Made by a program: the position numbers and the translations under genes. Shown here in pieces: positions 41,901-46,090 of a stretch of DNA of 64,000 nucleotides. This DNA is from Spisula solida (Eukaryota; Mollusca; Bivalvia; Venerida; Mactridae): contig OX365945.1 of the NCBI GenBank assembly GCA_947247005.1, forward strand, positions 16,746,501-16,810,500, given 5' to 3'. Below the pieces are notes generated by a model. It did not search any database. It was not told the origin of the DNA and saw only the letters and a program-made list of their open reading frames with translations. The stretch's first letter is position 1, and each line of letters begins with the position of its first letter.

Positions 41901-44900
41901 GCAATGGAATTAAACTACTTAGATACGGGGGTGTAAGCCCGTTTTTCATTTTATAGAATAAAGTTAGTCTGTGTTTTTTCCTGCGGTCAGCTAGAGTTTC
42001 CCAATCAAGTTCTGCCAGTAGGGTTTGAATGTTACAGAGCTTTGTGGCACCAGCTACAATTCTGGCTGCTTCAATTTGCACAGCCTCAACTTCGTTTTGT
42101 TGCTCGACAGTACAATTGTCCCAAACAACATCGGCGTACTCTAAAAGTGGTCTTATAAAGGACATATACATTTTCTCAAGGCAAGAACGAGAAAGAGCGA
42201 ATTTAAGGGAACGTAGAAAGCCAATCCTAACCCATGCTTTGTTGACCATTATTCCAATGTGATCGTGCCATTTGGCGCTTTCTGAGAAACTAAGACTAAG
42301 ATGAGTATGACATTCAACTGGAATGATAGGGGTATTATTCATCGCTAAGGGTGGATGTTGCGTCTTGTCCCTTTTCCTGGAAAATATGATAGTTTTTGCT
42401 TTGGTAGGATTAAAAGTGACTAGCCATTGGGTGGACCATTGAAATATGTTTTGAAGGTCAGAATTGAGAACATAGGCTGATGAGTGTGGTGTTCCAACAA
42501 TAAGATAGAGGCTTGTGTCGTCAGCGAAGAGTCGAATATTTCCATTAACTTCAGATACAATATCGTTGATATACAAAAAAATAGGAAAGGACCGAGAATC
42601 AAACCCTGTGGGACACCAGCTTTAACGTCTAACCAAGGAGAAAAGGAATTAGAAACGACAACTCGTTGTTTACGCCCAGATAAATACGAGGCAAACCAGC
42701 TTATAAGATTCCCACCAATACCAATAGAAGTGAGTTTGTGGATGAGACCCCGATGCCAAACCCTGTCAAATGCCTTTGAAATGTCACAAAATACCGACCT
42801 GACTTCTTTTCCTTCGTCTAAGGCCTGCCAGATTTCGTTGTAAAAGAACACTAGTTGATTGGTAGTTGAGTCGCCTTTAATGAAACCGTTACTGATAACA
42901 TAGTTATATAAATGCTTGTGTACACAACGCTCCATTAATTTACCTAAACAGCTTAATAGAGATACGGGTCTGTAATTGGAAGGTTTCGATGGGTCAGATT
43001 TCTTATAAATAGGGGTCCCATTTGCTAGTTTCCAGCTGGATGGGAATGTAGAGTAAGTCAACAGATAATTATTATAAACGGACAGGGGACTTGCAAGAAT
43101 ATCAGCACCTTCACGGATAAGTCTTAGGCTTATAATGTCTGGACCACTGGCCTTAGAAGCGTCCATTACACGTATGGCGTCTTTTACGTCTTGGACAGAA
43201 ATATTGATTTCAGTCAGAGAACATGTTTCGGTTGTAGTGATATTTGGAAGGTGTCGATTAGAATCATCAATGTTGGATTGAGAGCAAAAGTAACTGTTTA
43301 ACATGTTGGATTTGTCTTCCTTACTACTCGCTATTGTGTCGCCGTCAAATAGTGTCGGTGTTTTCTTAGAAGAGTGTCTTGTTTTAAGTTGACTTGCTAG
43401 TTTAAACCATTGTTTAGTAGAGGTGTCTGATGAGTTTATTTGTTCAATCAAGTTGTTGTTATAATCAGTTTTTGATTTTCTAATAATCTTAGTAACTTCA
43501 TTCCTTGTCTGTCTAAATCTGGCCCATAAGTCTGAATTATTACTTGACATTTTTGCAGCTTTATGAATTCTGTTGCGCTTTTTGATTAATTTACGAATTG
43601 TATTGTTCATCCAAAGAATATAATTTGGTCGAATGGTTACAATTTTGTTTGGTACTGTGCGGGATGCTGCTGATATTATATTATCTAAAATACGGTCTGC
43701 TATGGTGTCTGTGTTTCTTCCATTTATGAAATTCCAATCACTTGTTTCAAGTAACTGCCTGAATTCTGCGTAATTACCCTTGTCATAAGACTATATACGG
43801 CGTGTATATGTACTCTGAGCAGGTTTACTAAATTTTAACACACAAACTACTGGACAATGATCAGGTACGAATGGATCAGCAACAAAACTGGATATCACTT
43901 GATTAGGGAGTTTTATAAACATAAGGTCAATGAGTGAACTATATCGTTCAGTAAAATGAGTTGGTGTTTCGATAAGCTGTCGTGCGCTGTATGACGAGAT
44001 AAGTCTAGACATTTTGTTTGAAGTGTCGGGTTGTATATTAATATTGAAGTCACCGGTTACATGTACTATGATGTTGTTACAGTTTTGGTTAAATGCTTGA
44101 TCTAGATTTTGTTCGAGTAGTTGCCAATAAATGTTATTTGCATTTGGTGGTCTATATATACCCCCTATAAGAACCTTCCGATTGTTGGTTTTAACTTCCA
44201 CCCAAACAGATTCCAGACCGTTGATTAACAAATTCTGCCGCTCTACAGAATAAATCCCTTGTCGAACATAAATTGCAACACCCCCACCTAGTCGATCTTG
44301 TCTGTCATGGCGATAGGGTGGACTAAAGCCGGGTATCAAGAGTGAATCGTTAGAGACTCTTTCAGATAGCCACGTTTCTGAAAATACCATTACGTCGTAC
44401 GGTTGTGATTCTACCTCGAGGATGTCTAGTTTTGACTTTAAGCTCTGTATGTTTAAGTGCATGATGCTTAGGCCACTATTTAGAATGTGTGAATATGAAG
44501 ACATGTTATCTGGTGTGTCTGATGAGGAGGTGGGTGGACCAGGATTAGGATGGATATCACCAGACAGTAACAGTAATACAGAAATGAGATAAGAACATAA
44601 AGGCAGTTTTGGATATCTACTAAGTGTCAAAGTATAAGTATAATAACACCATCCAGTGGTAGTGTCGTACAGATCGTTCATATTTATTATGGTGGATAAT
44701 AATGTTTATATAAAGGAACCACTGGTATGGAAATGAGATCGACACACATGCCAGAGACAGTGGACAATGCTTTATTCCTAGAAACAGTGTGAGAAGAGTT
44801 TAGATAAAGAAGAGAGAAAATGAATTGAACATGTAATACAATCATCAGTTTGAATGGTATGTGGTTCGGACACTCAAATTGAATTTGTTGTAAACAACAC

Positions 44901-45758
44901 CCATGTGAACAATTAGTAGTTATAAATTACACAGTTATATAAGACTTATAAACAAGAAAGTAATCATGTTGACTTGTGAATGCATAAATACATTGTTAAA
45001 TTAGAATATAAAACGGTTTTGGTACGATAAAGCTAAATAGGTACTATCATAGTTACCTGAGAACGTGCTTAAACGTGCATGTATATACCTTAATAGTTAT
45101 GTTGACAAATGATGATCAAGTTTCATTTAAACACATTGCTATTTGTTACAAAACTCTTTAACCTGCGCTGACGTCGATCCCCAGACGAGTGTTTCGAACA
45201 CCAACACGTTGTTGAGATAAAGATATGAATATAGCCTTGCAATAACTCTCAGATTCGACACTCAAATACAGTACACAATAATTCAAAACAAGGAATTATG
45301 TACATTGTAATTTCGCAAATCGTATAAATGCGATTGTAGAGTTTTATGACATCTTAAAAATGTAGATGTCAAAATGTAGACTGAGACGAAATGTTATTAA
45401 AAAGGGGGTTGCATTTCAGAAGTGTGTAATCTCAATCTTAGTATCATAATACAAATGAATACGCGTTCTGTTTTTCAGAGTCTGCAATCACTTGTTCCGG
45501 AAACGAGTTATCTCAATACGAATAACATGTAATAATACAAATGTATATGTTTTCTTTCTTTCAGAGTCTGGTACCACTAACGGCCTCACAACAAACCCAT
45601 GTTCGGGTAACCCTGTGTTCTGGATACCAGTGTCCATGCTTCTGATCATGATACTGATAATGTCAATGGCAACTGTGTTCTTCTTGTATAAGAGGTCACA
45701 GTTTATTAGACGCATCCAGTACATAAAAACTTGCGAGGTCAAGTACCAAAAGAATTAA
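2820..45758 (+). CDS. IgGFc-binding-like / F-type lectin single-pass membrane protein, 19 exons, 5'-partial
   Basis: Nineteen exons can be joined: 2820-2929, 9902-10056, 10502-10671, 13774-13984, 14986-15140, 16899-17096, 17457-17622, 19379-19594, 21765-21974, 22888-23001, 26535-26642, 33457-33552, 34229-34431, 36608-36695, 38613-38666, 38873-38948, 39677-39899, 40872-40977, 45565-45758. They total 2853 nt, and every intron is GT-AG with matching phase. Residues are counted from the first visible exon. An IgGFc-binding N-terminal-like module covers about 89-388 (WGKSFHIAFP, TALPDDILGKRY, INEGETF). An F-type lectin covers 389-530. IgGFc-like sequence resumes at 531-636, an acidic DNDCDG/DDDSDG motif lies at 714-744, sequons NLT and NRT follow, and a transmembrane helix lies at about 904-928 before a basic tail. 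The family assignments are from memory. A cell-surface glycan-binding or immune role is inferred. No initiator ATG or signal peptide was found, so upstream exons are missing. Confidence 0.82.
3004..3145. mobile_element. Short inverted-repeat MITE
   Basis: GGTATTCAATATTGATCTTA at 3006-3025 is matched by TAAGATCAATATTGAATACC at 3124-3143. The similarity continues inward for about 45 bp per arm. It has no coding capacity. Confidence 0.8.
6290..7319. repeat. Degenerate edge of the 42-bp minisatellite
   Basis: Recurring phrases such as GGTA..CCA.A.AGCCAG..ATGGCTGT..A..CAGT.TTAGGTA at about 42-bp spacing grade into the well-conserved array. Decay toward the edge of the array is typical of older minisatellite flanks. 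A palindromic insertion interrupts it at 6979-7135. Confidence 0.65.
6979..7135. mobile_element. 157-bp near-perfect palindrome (MITE)
   Basis: ACAGGTGTTTGGCATG at the left pairs with CATGCCAAACACCTGT at the right. The arms run for about 78 bp to a centre near 7057 with few mismatches, including CAACATAAAAAAATATC. It is nested inside the degenerate minisatellite. Confidence 0.88.
7320..8600. repeat. 42-bp minisatellite, about 30 units
   Basis: The unit runs approximately CCATAGAGCCATGAAATGCT followed by GTGTTAGACAGTTGTTGGTA and CC (42 bp). As 42 is divisible by 3, frames stay open on both strands: a 403-codon frame on minus with a 14-residue period, and 186- and 261-codon frames on plus. Being open on both strands and lying inside an intronic mobile element argues against protein coding. 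Confidence 0.92.
9902..10056 (+). CDS. Exon 2: second Cys-containing N-terminal segment
   Basis: The acceptor is ATTTGCTTAG and the donor GTAAGT; phases are 2 in and 1 out. It encodes residues 37-88 with Cys at 54 (DIKCMVF) and 79 (LRCIYN). The Cys pair spaced about 25 apart and the Trp residues between them are compatible with a small disulfide-bonded beta fold, but no family is recognised. Confidence 0.78.
10057..10501. repeat. Intron 2 with short CATGTC minisatellite (10155-10320)
   Basis: Within this intron the phrases CAGACATGTCTGGTATCTCGA and CATGTCGGGTGTTC recur at roughly 23-30 bp spacing. The rest of the intron shows nothing distinctive. Confidence 0.6.
10502..10671 (+). CDS. Exon 3: start of IgGFc-binding-like module
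   Basis: The acceptor is CCTTTTCAG and the donor a weaker GTATAT; phases are 1 in and 0 out. The segment NWGKSFHIAFPTH resembles the opening strand of IgGFc-binding N-terminal domains, a G-x-F-x-x-A-F pattern. It is followed by alternating hydrophobic strands with a threonine-rich turn replaced by SELGTRVHI. The weak donor is accepted because the next exon joins in frame and continues the domain. Confidence 0.8.
11782..12378. mobile_element. 597-bp TIR element with ACAT flanks
   Basis: ATATCCTTTCCGCTACCA at 11782-11799 is the exact reverse complement of TGGTAGCGGAAAGGATAT at 12361-12378. ACAT flanks both ends (11778-11781 and 12379-12382), a plausible 4-bp target duplication. Open frames inside (72, 71 and 71 codons) show no transposase motif, so it is non-autonomous. 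Confidence 0.72.
12383..13773. other. Intron 3 remainder, nothing recognised
   Basis: AT-rich sequence with a minor duplicated phrase (AGAGCTGTAAAT at about 13600 and 13730) and a (CTCA)n run at about 13510. No exon, RNA or clear mobile element was seen. Confidence 0.5.
13774..13984 (+). CDS. Exon 4: IgGFc-binding-like module, ALP-D-LG-Y motif
   Basis: The acceptor is TTTATTTACAG and the donor GTAAGT; phases are 0 in and 1 out. It encodes residues 146-216. The stretch TALPDDILGKRY (199-210) matches the hallmark LP-x-D-x-LG-x-x-Y of IgGFc-binding N-terminal domains, which is the strongest single piece of family evidence. The preceding GIKIVSLDERIGVRVIS fits the strand where the family usually reads 'I...D.PV.V'. 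Confidence 0.87.
14230..14465. mobile_element. Dispersed 'cacgaa / tttacgacc' repeat, copy 1
   Basis: It contains TTGAATTTTCGTTCATTTTGT, GACGAAATTCAATCCCCATG, AAAATTTACGACC and CACGAAC. The same ordered phrases occur at 45795-46090, marking one family. No ends or coding potential are visible. Confidence 0.55.
14986..15140 (+). CDS. Exon 5: IgGFc-binding-like module, ATED-T strand
   Basis: An upstream AG at 14971-14972 would break the phase. The acceptor CTTGTCAG at 14985 gives phase 1 and joins Leu-Val-Ser in frame, so it was chosen. The donor is GTAAGC and the exon ends in phase 0. IIATEDDTDLTVTY corresponds to the family's 'ATEDxTxVTI' strand. Confidence 0.83.
15425..15472 (+). mobile_element. 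Fragment of the TGCTGCCTTCCCTGTC retroelement family
   Basis: TTGCTGCCTTCCCTGTCCGA then TTCATATTATCTTTTTG is shared with 62180-62216 (same strand) and with 27890-27935 (opposite strand). It is probably part of the 3' region of the same retroelement whose tail is at 187-260. Confidence 0.5.
15571..15920 (+). mobile_element. Mariner-like terminus and remnant
   Basis: TACGAGGGGTGTTCGAAAAG then TTTCTGGACA is a typical mariner-type inverted end. The following 300 bp (AGATCCCTTCAACTGAATGCA, GCATCTACATGCAGCTTCTTT) looks like decayed inner element sequence. No second terminus was found. Confidence 0.45.
16126..16353. mobile_element. 228-bp TIR element (CGGGCCGGGAAACGGTTG ends)
   Basis: CGGGCCGGGAAACGGTTG at about 16143 is matched by CAACCGTTTCCCGGCCCG at about 16317. 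Outside it CCACTGTGTTAAC pairs imperfectly with GCGTTAAATAGTGG. It is a MITE-sized element in intron 5. Confidence 0.68.
16899..17096 (+). CDS. Exon 6: IgGFc-binding-like module, GETF segment
   Basis: The acceptor is GGTTTTCAG and the donor GTTCGG, non-consensus after GT; phase is 0 in and 0 out. INEGETFSVVCDSDCFQLVL matches the 'L.aGETyq......L.G..I' segment of the family. Here the usual glycine-rich turn carries two Cys (CDSDC) that may pair. EGHIMTQ then leads directly into LTPVENYG of the next exon. Confidence 0.83.
17457..17622 (+). CDS. Exon 7: end of first IgGFc-like module
   Basis: The acceptor is CAACACAG and the donor GTAAGT; phases are 0 in and 1 out. LTPVENYGEEFLSVFP matches the family's 'QLPPv..wG.eFvvvP' segment, after which a threonine-rich strand follows. 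The F-type lectin domain begins immediately in the next exon. Confidence 0.84.
17660..18012. repeat. Two-copy tandem duplication, about 170 bp
   Basis: Phrases GTGTGGAACAATA (17704 and 17874) and AATGTCAAGTCAGTGAGAAC (about 17814 and 17984) recur about 170 bp apart with CCGTCCGTCCGT runs. It lies just after exon 7 in intron 7. Confidence 0.75.
18290..19085. mobile_element. Dispersed bivalve-type repeat with internal tandem copies
   Basis: AACTCTGGTCGCCATGACAA then CCGATTGGAAAAA, ATGGCCGCCAG, TTTTCCCATATAC and AAATCAACCACT occur twice, about 310 bp apart. The region ends with GGGCACAGGTGAGCGATACA. The same order and end occur at about 22090-22380. I associate this family with bivalve genomes (from memory, unchecked). 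Confidence 0.6.
19379..19594 (+). CDS. Exon 8: N-terminal half of F-type lectin (fucolectin) domain
   Basis: The acceptor is TTTCAACAG and the donor GTAAGT; phases are 1 in and 1 out. It encodes residues 389-460. Diagnostic pieces are AVDGNTAT (412-419), SCTHT (425-429), WWEVDLGQIYTID (436-448) and VVIYGRTNYCC (450-460). His428 and Arg455 are separated by exactly 26 residues, as in the known H-x26-R fucose motif. The usual R-x-D-C-C is instead R-T-N-Y-C-C, so one residue is added and the Asp is missing. Confidence 0.92.
19659..20407. repeat. 35-bp minisatellite, array 1, about 21 units
   Basis: The unit is approximately CGATTGTTTATTAGTCCAAC followed by ACGTCGCCAAGACAT. It starts about 60 bp after the exon 8 donor. 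Units vary at the CGTCGCCAAG part. A 77-codon open frame here is a repeat artefact. Confidence 0.9.
20408..20460. repeat. 53-bp unique block at the junction of two arrays
   Basis: GTGTCTCGACCGGCTCACGG onward is unlike either minisatellite unit. It recurs at 49292-49344 with about four differences. It lies exactly where the 35-bp array ends and the 34-bp array begins. Confidence 0.8.
20461..21705. repeat. 34-bp minisatellite, array 2, about 35 units
   Basis: The unit is GTTTATAAGTCCAGCATTTG followed by TCTAGATATGGCTT, with a minor variant TGACGAGATA replacing TGTCTAGATA. It is related to array 1 (GTTTATTAGTCCAACA). The last units at 21660-21705 revert to the array 1 type (GTTTATTAGTCCAGCACGTC). 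The array ends about 60 bp before exon 9. Confidence 0.93.
21765..21974 (+). CDS. Exon 9: C-terminal half of F-type lectin domain
   Basis: The acceptor is AATGTTACAG and the donor GTGTGT; phases are 1 in and 1 out. It completes the lectin with NRLRDVQLLIGD after the Cys pair and ends with NEVLTLCEVQVFGYP, the standard 'LTLCEVEVYG' closing strand. Arg463 is the likely second fucose-contacting Arg, three residues after the Cys pair. The intron before it is almost wholly minisatellite. Confidence 0.92.
22090..22420. mobile_element. Second copy of the GTGAGCGATAC repeat family
   Basis: It contains CCGTGGCCGACCATGGGTGG, ATTGCTCCATTCTAAAAATA and the tail GTGCACAGGTGAGCGATACT, parallel to 18840-19065. 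It is in intron 9 in the same orientation. Confidence 0.6.
22888..23001 (+). CDS. Exon 10: IgGFc-like sequence after the lectin
   Basis: The acceptor is ATTTGTAG and the donor GTATGT; phases are 1 in and 1 out. After an acidic start (GDDDEF), the segment DPVLLSIPAVSQWGINYFFY resembles the 'P.l..iPpv.qw...Y.f' strand of IgGFc-binding modules. The lectin therefore looks inserted within, or between, such modules. Confidence 0.76.
23002..24895. other. Intron 10, left part, nothing recognised
   Basis: AT-rich sequence. Short open frames of 60-101 codons on the minus strand have no recognisable motifs. Confidence 0.5.
24896..26167 (-). pseudogene. Tc1/mariner-superfamily transposase pseudogene with residual inverted ends
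   Basis: The ends AGAGGTGTTCA (24896-24906) and TGAACACCTCT (26157-26167) are inverted, about 1.27 kb apart, which is the size of a mariner. On the minus strand, decayed frames read YYGKAELKMIEQGTRVNA, then further downstream PKQWIPKSAD and a KRRLDKE block. These resemble the Tc1/mariner 'GK..L.fIe.g.kvNa' and 'P.qWPP.SPD' segments. Many stops and frame changes occur, so it is inactive. The first and second catalytic Asp cannot be placed with confidence. Confidence 0.68.
26535..26642 (+). CDS. Exon 11: ectodomain beta-strand segment
   Basis: The acceptor is CTTTTCTCAG and the donor GTAAGT; phases are 1 in and 1 out. It encodes residues 569-604, starting VGKYLDSISFTTGSV. Ser, Thr and Gly are abundant. 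No independent motif was recognised. It is accepted on strong splice sites and matching phases on both sides. Confidence 0.75.
26726..26747 (+). mobile_element. Solitary end of the GGCTTAGAATTAGAAGGTCGTA element
   Basis: It matches one terminus of the element at 40434-40857. No matching inverted end was found nearby. Confidence 0.5.
27386..27744. repeat. Left part of oppositely oriented 42-bp array with AGGTCA flank
   Basis: GACCACCTTGAAGTCAAGGT and the following AGGTCAAG repeat the flank seen at 6205-6250. Units of the type GGTAC.CA.CA..A.AGTACAGGCAT.CCA.GCC.TATGGG follow. The unit is the reverse complement of the 7320-8600 unit at about 28 of 42 positions by hand alignment. Confidence 0.65.
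27745..29010 (-). mobile_element. Retroelement (about 1.27 kb) inserted in the 42-bp array (copy B)
   Basis: Read on the minus strand it runs from a unique 5' part with CGGTTTCTGTTTGGCGGTGC, through a 99-codon open frame (28748-28449), through repeated TTTTCTGTGCTCGG phrases, to CCACAATAAATAAAGTCG and TTATTATTATC. The last two are the same 3' end as at 187-260. The 42-bp array resumes on the other side. No reverse transcriptase is seen, so it is non-autonomous or 5'-truncated. Confidence 0.62.
29011..30310. repeat. Right part of the 42-bp array
   Basis: Units go from degenerate to regular. The final six or so read AGGCCATATTGGGAACCCAC then CAACACAGATTTCAGCC and ATCCT at 42-bp spacing. A 177-codon frame (29783-30316) and a 67-codon antisense frame are by-products of the 42-bp period. 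Confidence 0.82.
30311..31690. other. AT-rich intron sequence, nothing recognised
   Basis: Very AT-rich with GTAACGTAT phrases and no structure that I could assign. Confidence 0.5.
31700..32007. mobile_element. Right half of the TIR family seen at 40434
   Basis: AAGTAAAGAGTAGTTTTCAGA and the terminus GTACTTACGACCTTCTAATT match 40772-40857. A second GTACTTACGACC lies at about 31828. The left end was not found. Confidence 0.55.
32180..33175 (+). mobile_element. AGGTCA-type tandem-module element, 5'-truncated (copy 1)
   Basis: It has repeated modules with CTAGGTCAAGTTCGATATTGG-like phrases, AGAAAAACCTTGTGTAGT and AGAGGTCACA at about 140-bp spacing. It ends GACAGGTGAGCGACCGAGGG. The better preserved copy at 46989-47940 shows the missing left terminus. 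Confidence 0.65.
32724..33046 (+). mobile_element. Nested LINE-type 3' tail
   Basis: It interrupts a module of the AGGTCA-type element and ends CTTGAAATAAAACTTGAAAC, a polyadenylation signal within a short tandem tail typical of CR1/L2-like 3' ends. The 93-codon frame inside shows no reverse transcriptase motif. Confidence 0.45.
33457..33552 (+). CDS. Exon 12: short basic ectodomain segment
   Basis: The acceptor is ATGAACAG, with a poor pyrimidine tract, and the donor is GTAAGT; phases are 1 in and 1 out. It encodes residues 604-636 (WYIYENDEYYSIKRP, then a Lys/Arg-rich stretch). It is kept because both junctions restore the frame and the flanking exons read on naturally. It is the least certain of the middle exons. 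Confidence 0.65.
34229..34431 (+). CDS. Exon 13: ectodomain beta domain
   Basis: The acceptor is TTAATTGCAG and the donor GTTAGT after TAT; phases are 1 in and 0 out. It encodes residues 637-704 with EVIVQVTDNGYNTREG and a Trp/Phe-rich stretch. The V-x-V-T-D-N-G pattern looks like an Ig- or fibronectin-like strand and turn, but no family is claimed. Confidence 0.76.
34432..35473. other. Intron 13, left part, nothing firmly recognised
   Basis: It contains a Cys-rich 64-codon minus frame (35066-34872) with GCTCLTCVKC. I could not tie this to a gene. The rest is AT-rich. Confidence 0.4.
35474..35819. mobile_element. 346-bp inverted-repeat element
   Basis: ACTAGGACCG (35474-35483) and CGGTCCTAGT (35810-35819) form the ends. 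Inside, CGGTTAATCGGATACGATTCG pairs imperfectly with CGATTCGATTTCATACCAAC and CGATTAACCGG. Confidence 0.55.
36608..36695 (+). CDS. Exon 14: first half of DNDCDG putative metal-binding motif
   Basis: The acceptor is TATTGTTTTTAG; phases are 0 in and 1 out. It encodes PDDGIDNDCDGYTGEE, the D-x-D-N-D-C-D-G pattern of MopE-like or thrombospondin-3-like calcium motifs, followed by NGV. The donor is GTAATA. If it is not used, the frame stays open to a TAA at 36857-36859. Exon 15 supplies the expected DDDxDG continuation, which supports splicing here. Confidence 0.8.
37395..38030 (-). mobile_element. Dispersed retroelement (copy C)
   Basis: GACAGGGAACAGTGAAGGCAG, CCAGCCGAGCACAGAAAACG, ATGCCCAACTGAACAAG and ATCTTCCCTAATCCAAGCTG are in the same order as 27910-28060. 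It has no tail, so it is a 3'-missing fragment or a diverged copy. Confidence 0.6.
38613..38666 (+). CDS. Exon 15: second half of acidic metal-binding motif
   Basis: The acceptor is CTTTCTCTACAG and the donor GTAAGC. The exon is 54 nt, phase 1 in and 1 out. It encodes DDDSDGDDDEDV, completing the 'NG-x-DDD-x-DG-x-x-DED' pattern begun in exon 14. Microexon size and exact phase make this a convincing continuation. Confidence 0.8.
38873..38948 (+). CDS. Exon 16: Cys-containing linker
   Basis: The acceptor is GGTATTTTAG and the donor GTGAGT; phases are 1 in and 2 out. It encodes VHRVEVCDGDDSECSVIYDG with two Cys, a likely disulfide loop. The exon joins in frame to CYDDRYDN of exon 17. Confidence 0.76.
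39262..39331 (+). mobile_element. tRNA-like (SINE head) sequence
   Basis: TGACCGAGTGGTTAGCC resembles a polymerase III A box and GATTCAAGTCTC a diverged B box, about 44 bp apart. The layout (GTGGTTAGCC...GTCTCCGATTCAAG) is like a class II serine- or leucine-type tRNA. Acceptor pairing is poor, so it is a SINE head or pseudogene rather than a functional tRNA. Confidence 0.5.
39560..39628 (-). mobile_element. tRNA-like sequence, opposite strand
   Basis: On the minus strand TGGAAAAATGGTTAGGAT is A-box-like and AAGGTTCGAATCACG contains a near-perfect B box (GGTTCGAATC). It faces the tRNA-like sequence at 39262-39331 about 230 bp away within the same 728-bp intron. Confidence 0.52.
39677..39899 (+). 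CDS. Exon 17: membrane-proximal ectodomain
   Basis: The acceptor is CTATTTCAG and the donor GTAAGT; phases are 2 in and 0 out. It begins with Cys, contains the sequon NLT (in NVNLTEE) and ends with RMCFGDLTLCED. Strands such as GEITITVFY suggest a beta domain. It lies immediately after the convergent tRNA-like pair in the intron. Confidence 0.8.
40263..40340 (-). mobile_element. Short fragment of the retroelement family (copy D)
   Basis: TCAGACAGGGAAAGCAGTAT and AACTGAGCAACA follow the order of 27900-27960, heavily diverged. Confidence 0.4.
40434..40857. mobile_element. 424-bp TIR element next to exon 18
   Basis: GCTGGCTTAGAATTAGAATG then TCGTAAGTAC at 40434-40463 is matched by its reverse complement at 40828-40857 with one mismatch in 30. 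It has no coding frame. It ends 14 bp before exon 18. Relatives are at 26726, 31700-32007 and 51883-52110. Confidence 0.82.
40872..40977 (+). CDS. Exon 18: juxtamembrane Cys segment
   Basis: The acceptor is TTTTATTCTAG and the donor GTGAGT; phases are 0 in and 1 out. It starts SCIEKRSTDGEGQWAV and contains the sequon NRT. The inverted end of a mobile element finishes 14 bp before the exon, so the acceptor tract is squeezed between them. Confidence 0.78.
41122..41138. repeat. Target-site duplication, left copy
   Basis: The 17 bp TATATACCTTAATAGTT is identical to 45082-45098. The flanks differ on both outer sides. Confidence 0.88.
41139..45081 (-). mobile_element. Near full-length non-LTR retrotransposon (CR1/Jockey-like)
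   Basis: TATATACCTTAATAGTT occurs at both 41122-41138 and 45082-45098, an exact 17-bp target-site duplication that delimits a 3943-bp element. The 5' untranslated part is about 400 bp and the 3' part after the ORF about 280 bp. The 3' end (minus strand) carries GAATAAATACTGTTTAA. One ORF encodes endonuclease plus reverse transcriptase. The element is antisense to the host gene, in its last intron. Confidence 0.9.
41416..44681 (-). pseudogene. Endonuclease-reverse transcriptase ORF with four lesions
   Basis: The frame starts at ATG 44681. Residues 41-49 read GDIHPNPGP, a 2A-like motif. The apurinic endonuclease domain follows (MHLNIQS, FSETWL, GGGVAIYVR, GGIYRPP, GDFN, PDHCPV), then the reverse transcriptase (KASGPD, NYRPVSLLS, FCDISKAFD, AGVPQG, FADDTSLY) and a C-terminal C-x-C plus H-x4-C segment. 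Lesions are TAG at 43791-43793, a one-base loss in a seven-A run at 42575-42581, TAA at 41842-41844 and TAA at 41590-41592. The natural stop is TAA at 41416-41418. It is otherwise continuous, so it is a recently inactivated or partly mis-sequenced copy. Confidence 0.88.
45082..45098. repeat. Target-site duplication, right copy
   Basis: The right-hand 17-bp copy, adjoining the 5' end of the antisense retrotransposon. Confidence 0.88.
45565..45758 (+). CDS. Exon 19: transmembrane helix, cytoplasmic tail and stop
   Basis: The acceptor is TTTCTTTCTTTCAG and the exon is phase 1 in. It encodes a short Cys-containing stalk, then the hydrophobic run from VFWIPVSMLL through TVFFLY (about residues 904-928), then the basic KRSQFIRR and a 22-residue tail ending at TAA 45756-45758. 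No ITAM, ITIM or death-type motif is visible. AATAAA at about 45915 is a possible polyadenylation signal but lies inside a dispersed repeat. Confidence 0.85.
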
Positions 45759-45794
45759 CAGTCTGACAATGTGATGATTTATTGTGAGATATTT

Positions 45795-46090
45795 TTTCGA
45801 GGGAGTTGAATTTTCGTTGATTTCGTTGTTGAACTCGCCCCCGAAATTTAATCCCCACGAATGATCGACCTCTCATCTGCAGACAATGAATTACCTTTTC
45901 GTGTTTTACATTTAAATAAAAACAGAAACTAACTCAAATGTTTTAAATTTTTGCTATGTTTCAACACATTTATAAAGTCTTCATCAAATAAAATTTCATG
46001 TTCTGTAATCCACGAATTTACGACCCTATGAAAATGTATTTACATCAAAATCCACGAAATTTAACACCCACGAAAATATGTAACTTTACA
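45795..46090. mobile_element. Dispersed 'cacgaa / tttacgacc' repeat, copy 2
   Basis: GTTGAATTTTCGTTGATTTCG, CGAAATTTAATCCCCACGAA, CCACGAATTTACGACCC and CACGAAATTTAACACCCACG are shared in order with 14230-14465. It begins about 37 bp after the stop codon of the long gene and probably forms its 3' untranslated region. Confidence 0.6.

Larger units (their letters stand above)
40978..45564 (+). other. Last intron carrying a LINE insertion
   Basis: The 4.6-kb intron is mostly one antisense non-LTR retrotransposon (41139-45081). Without it and one copy of the 17-bp duplication the intron would be about 0.63 kb. A second possible acceptor lies at 45478, ahead of the main one at 45564. Confidence 0.75.

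Noticed and set aside
42029..42843. Plus-strand frames of 77 and 119 codons
   Set aside because: Antisense shadows of the reverse transcriptase of the minus-strand LINE.
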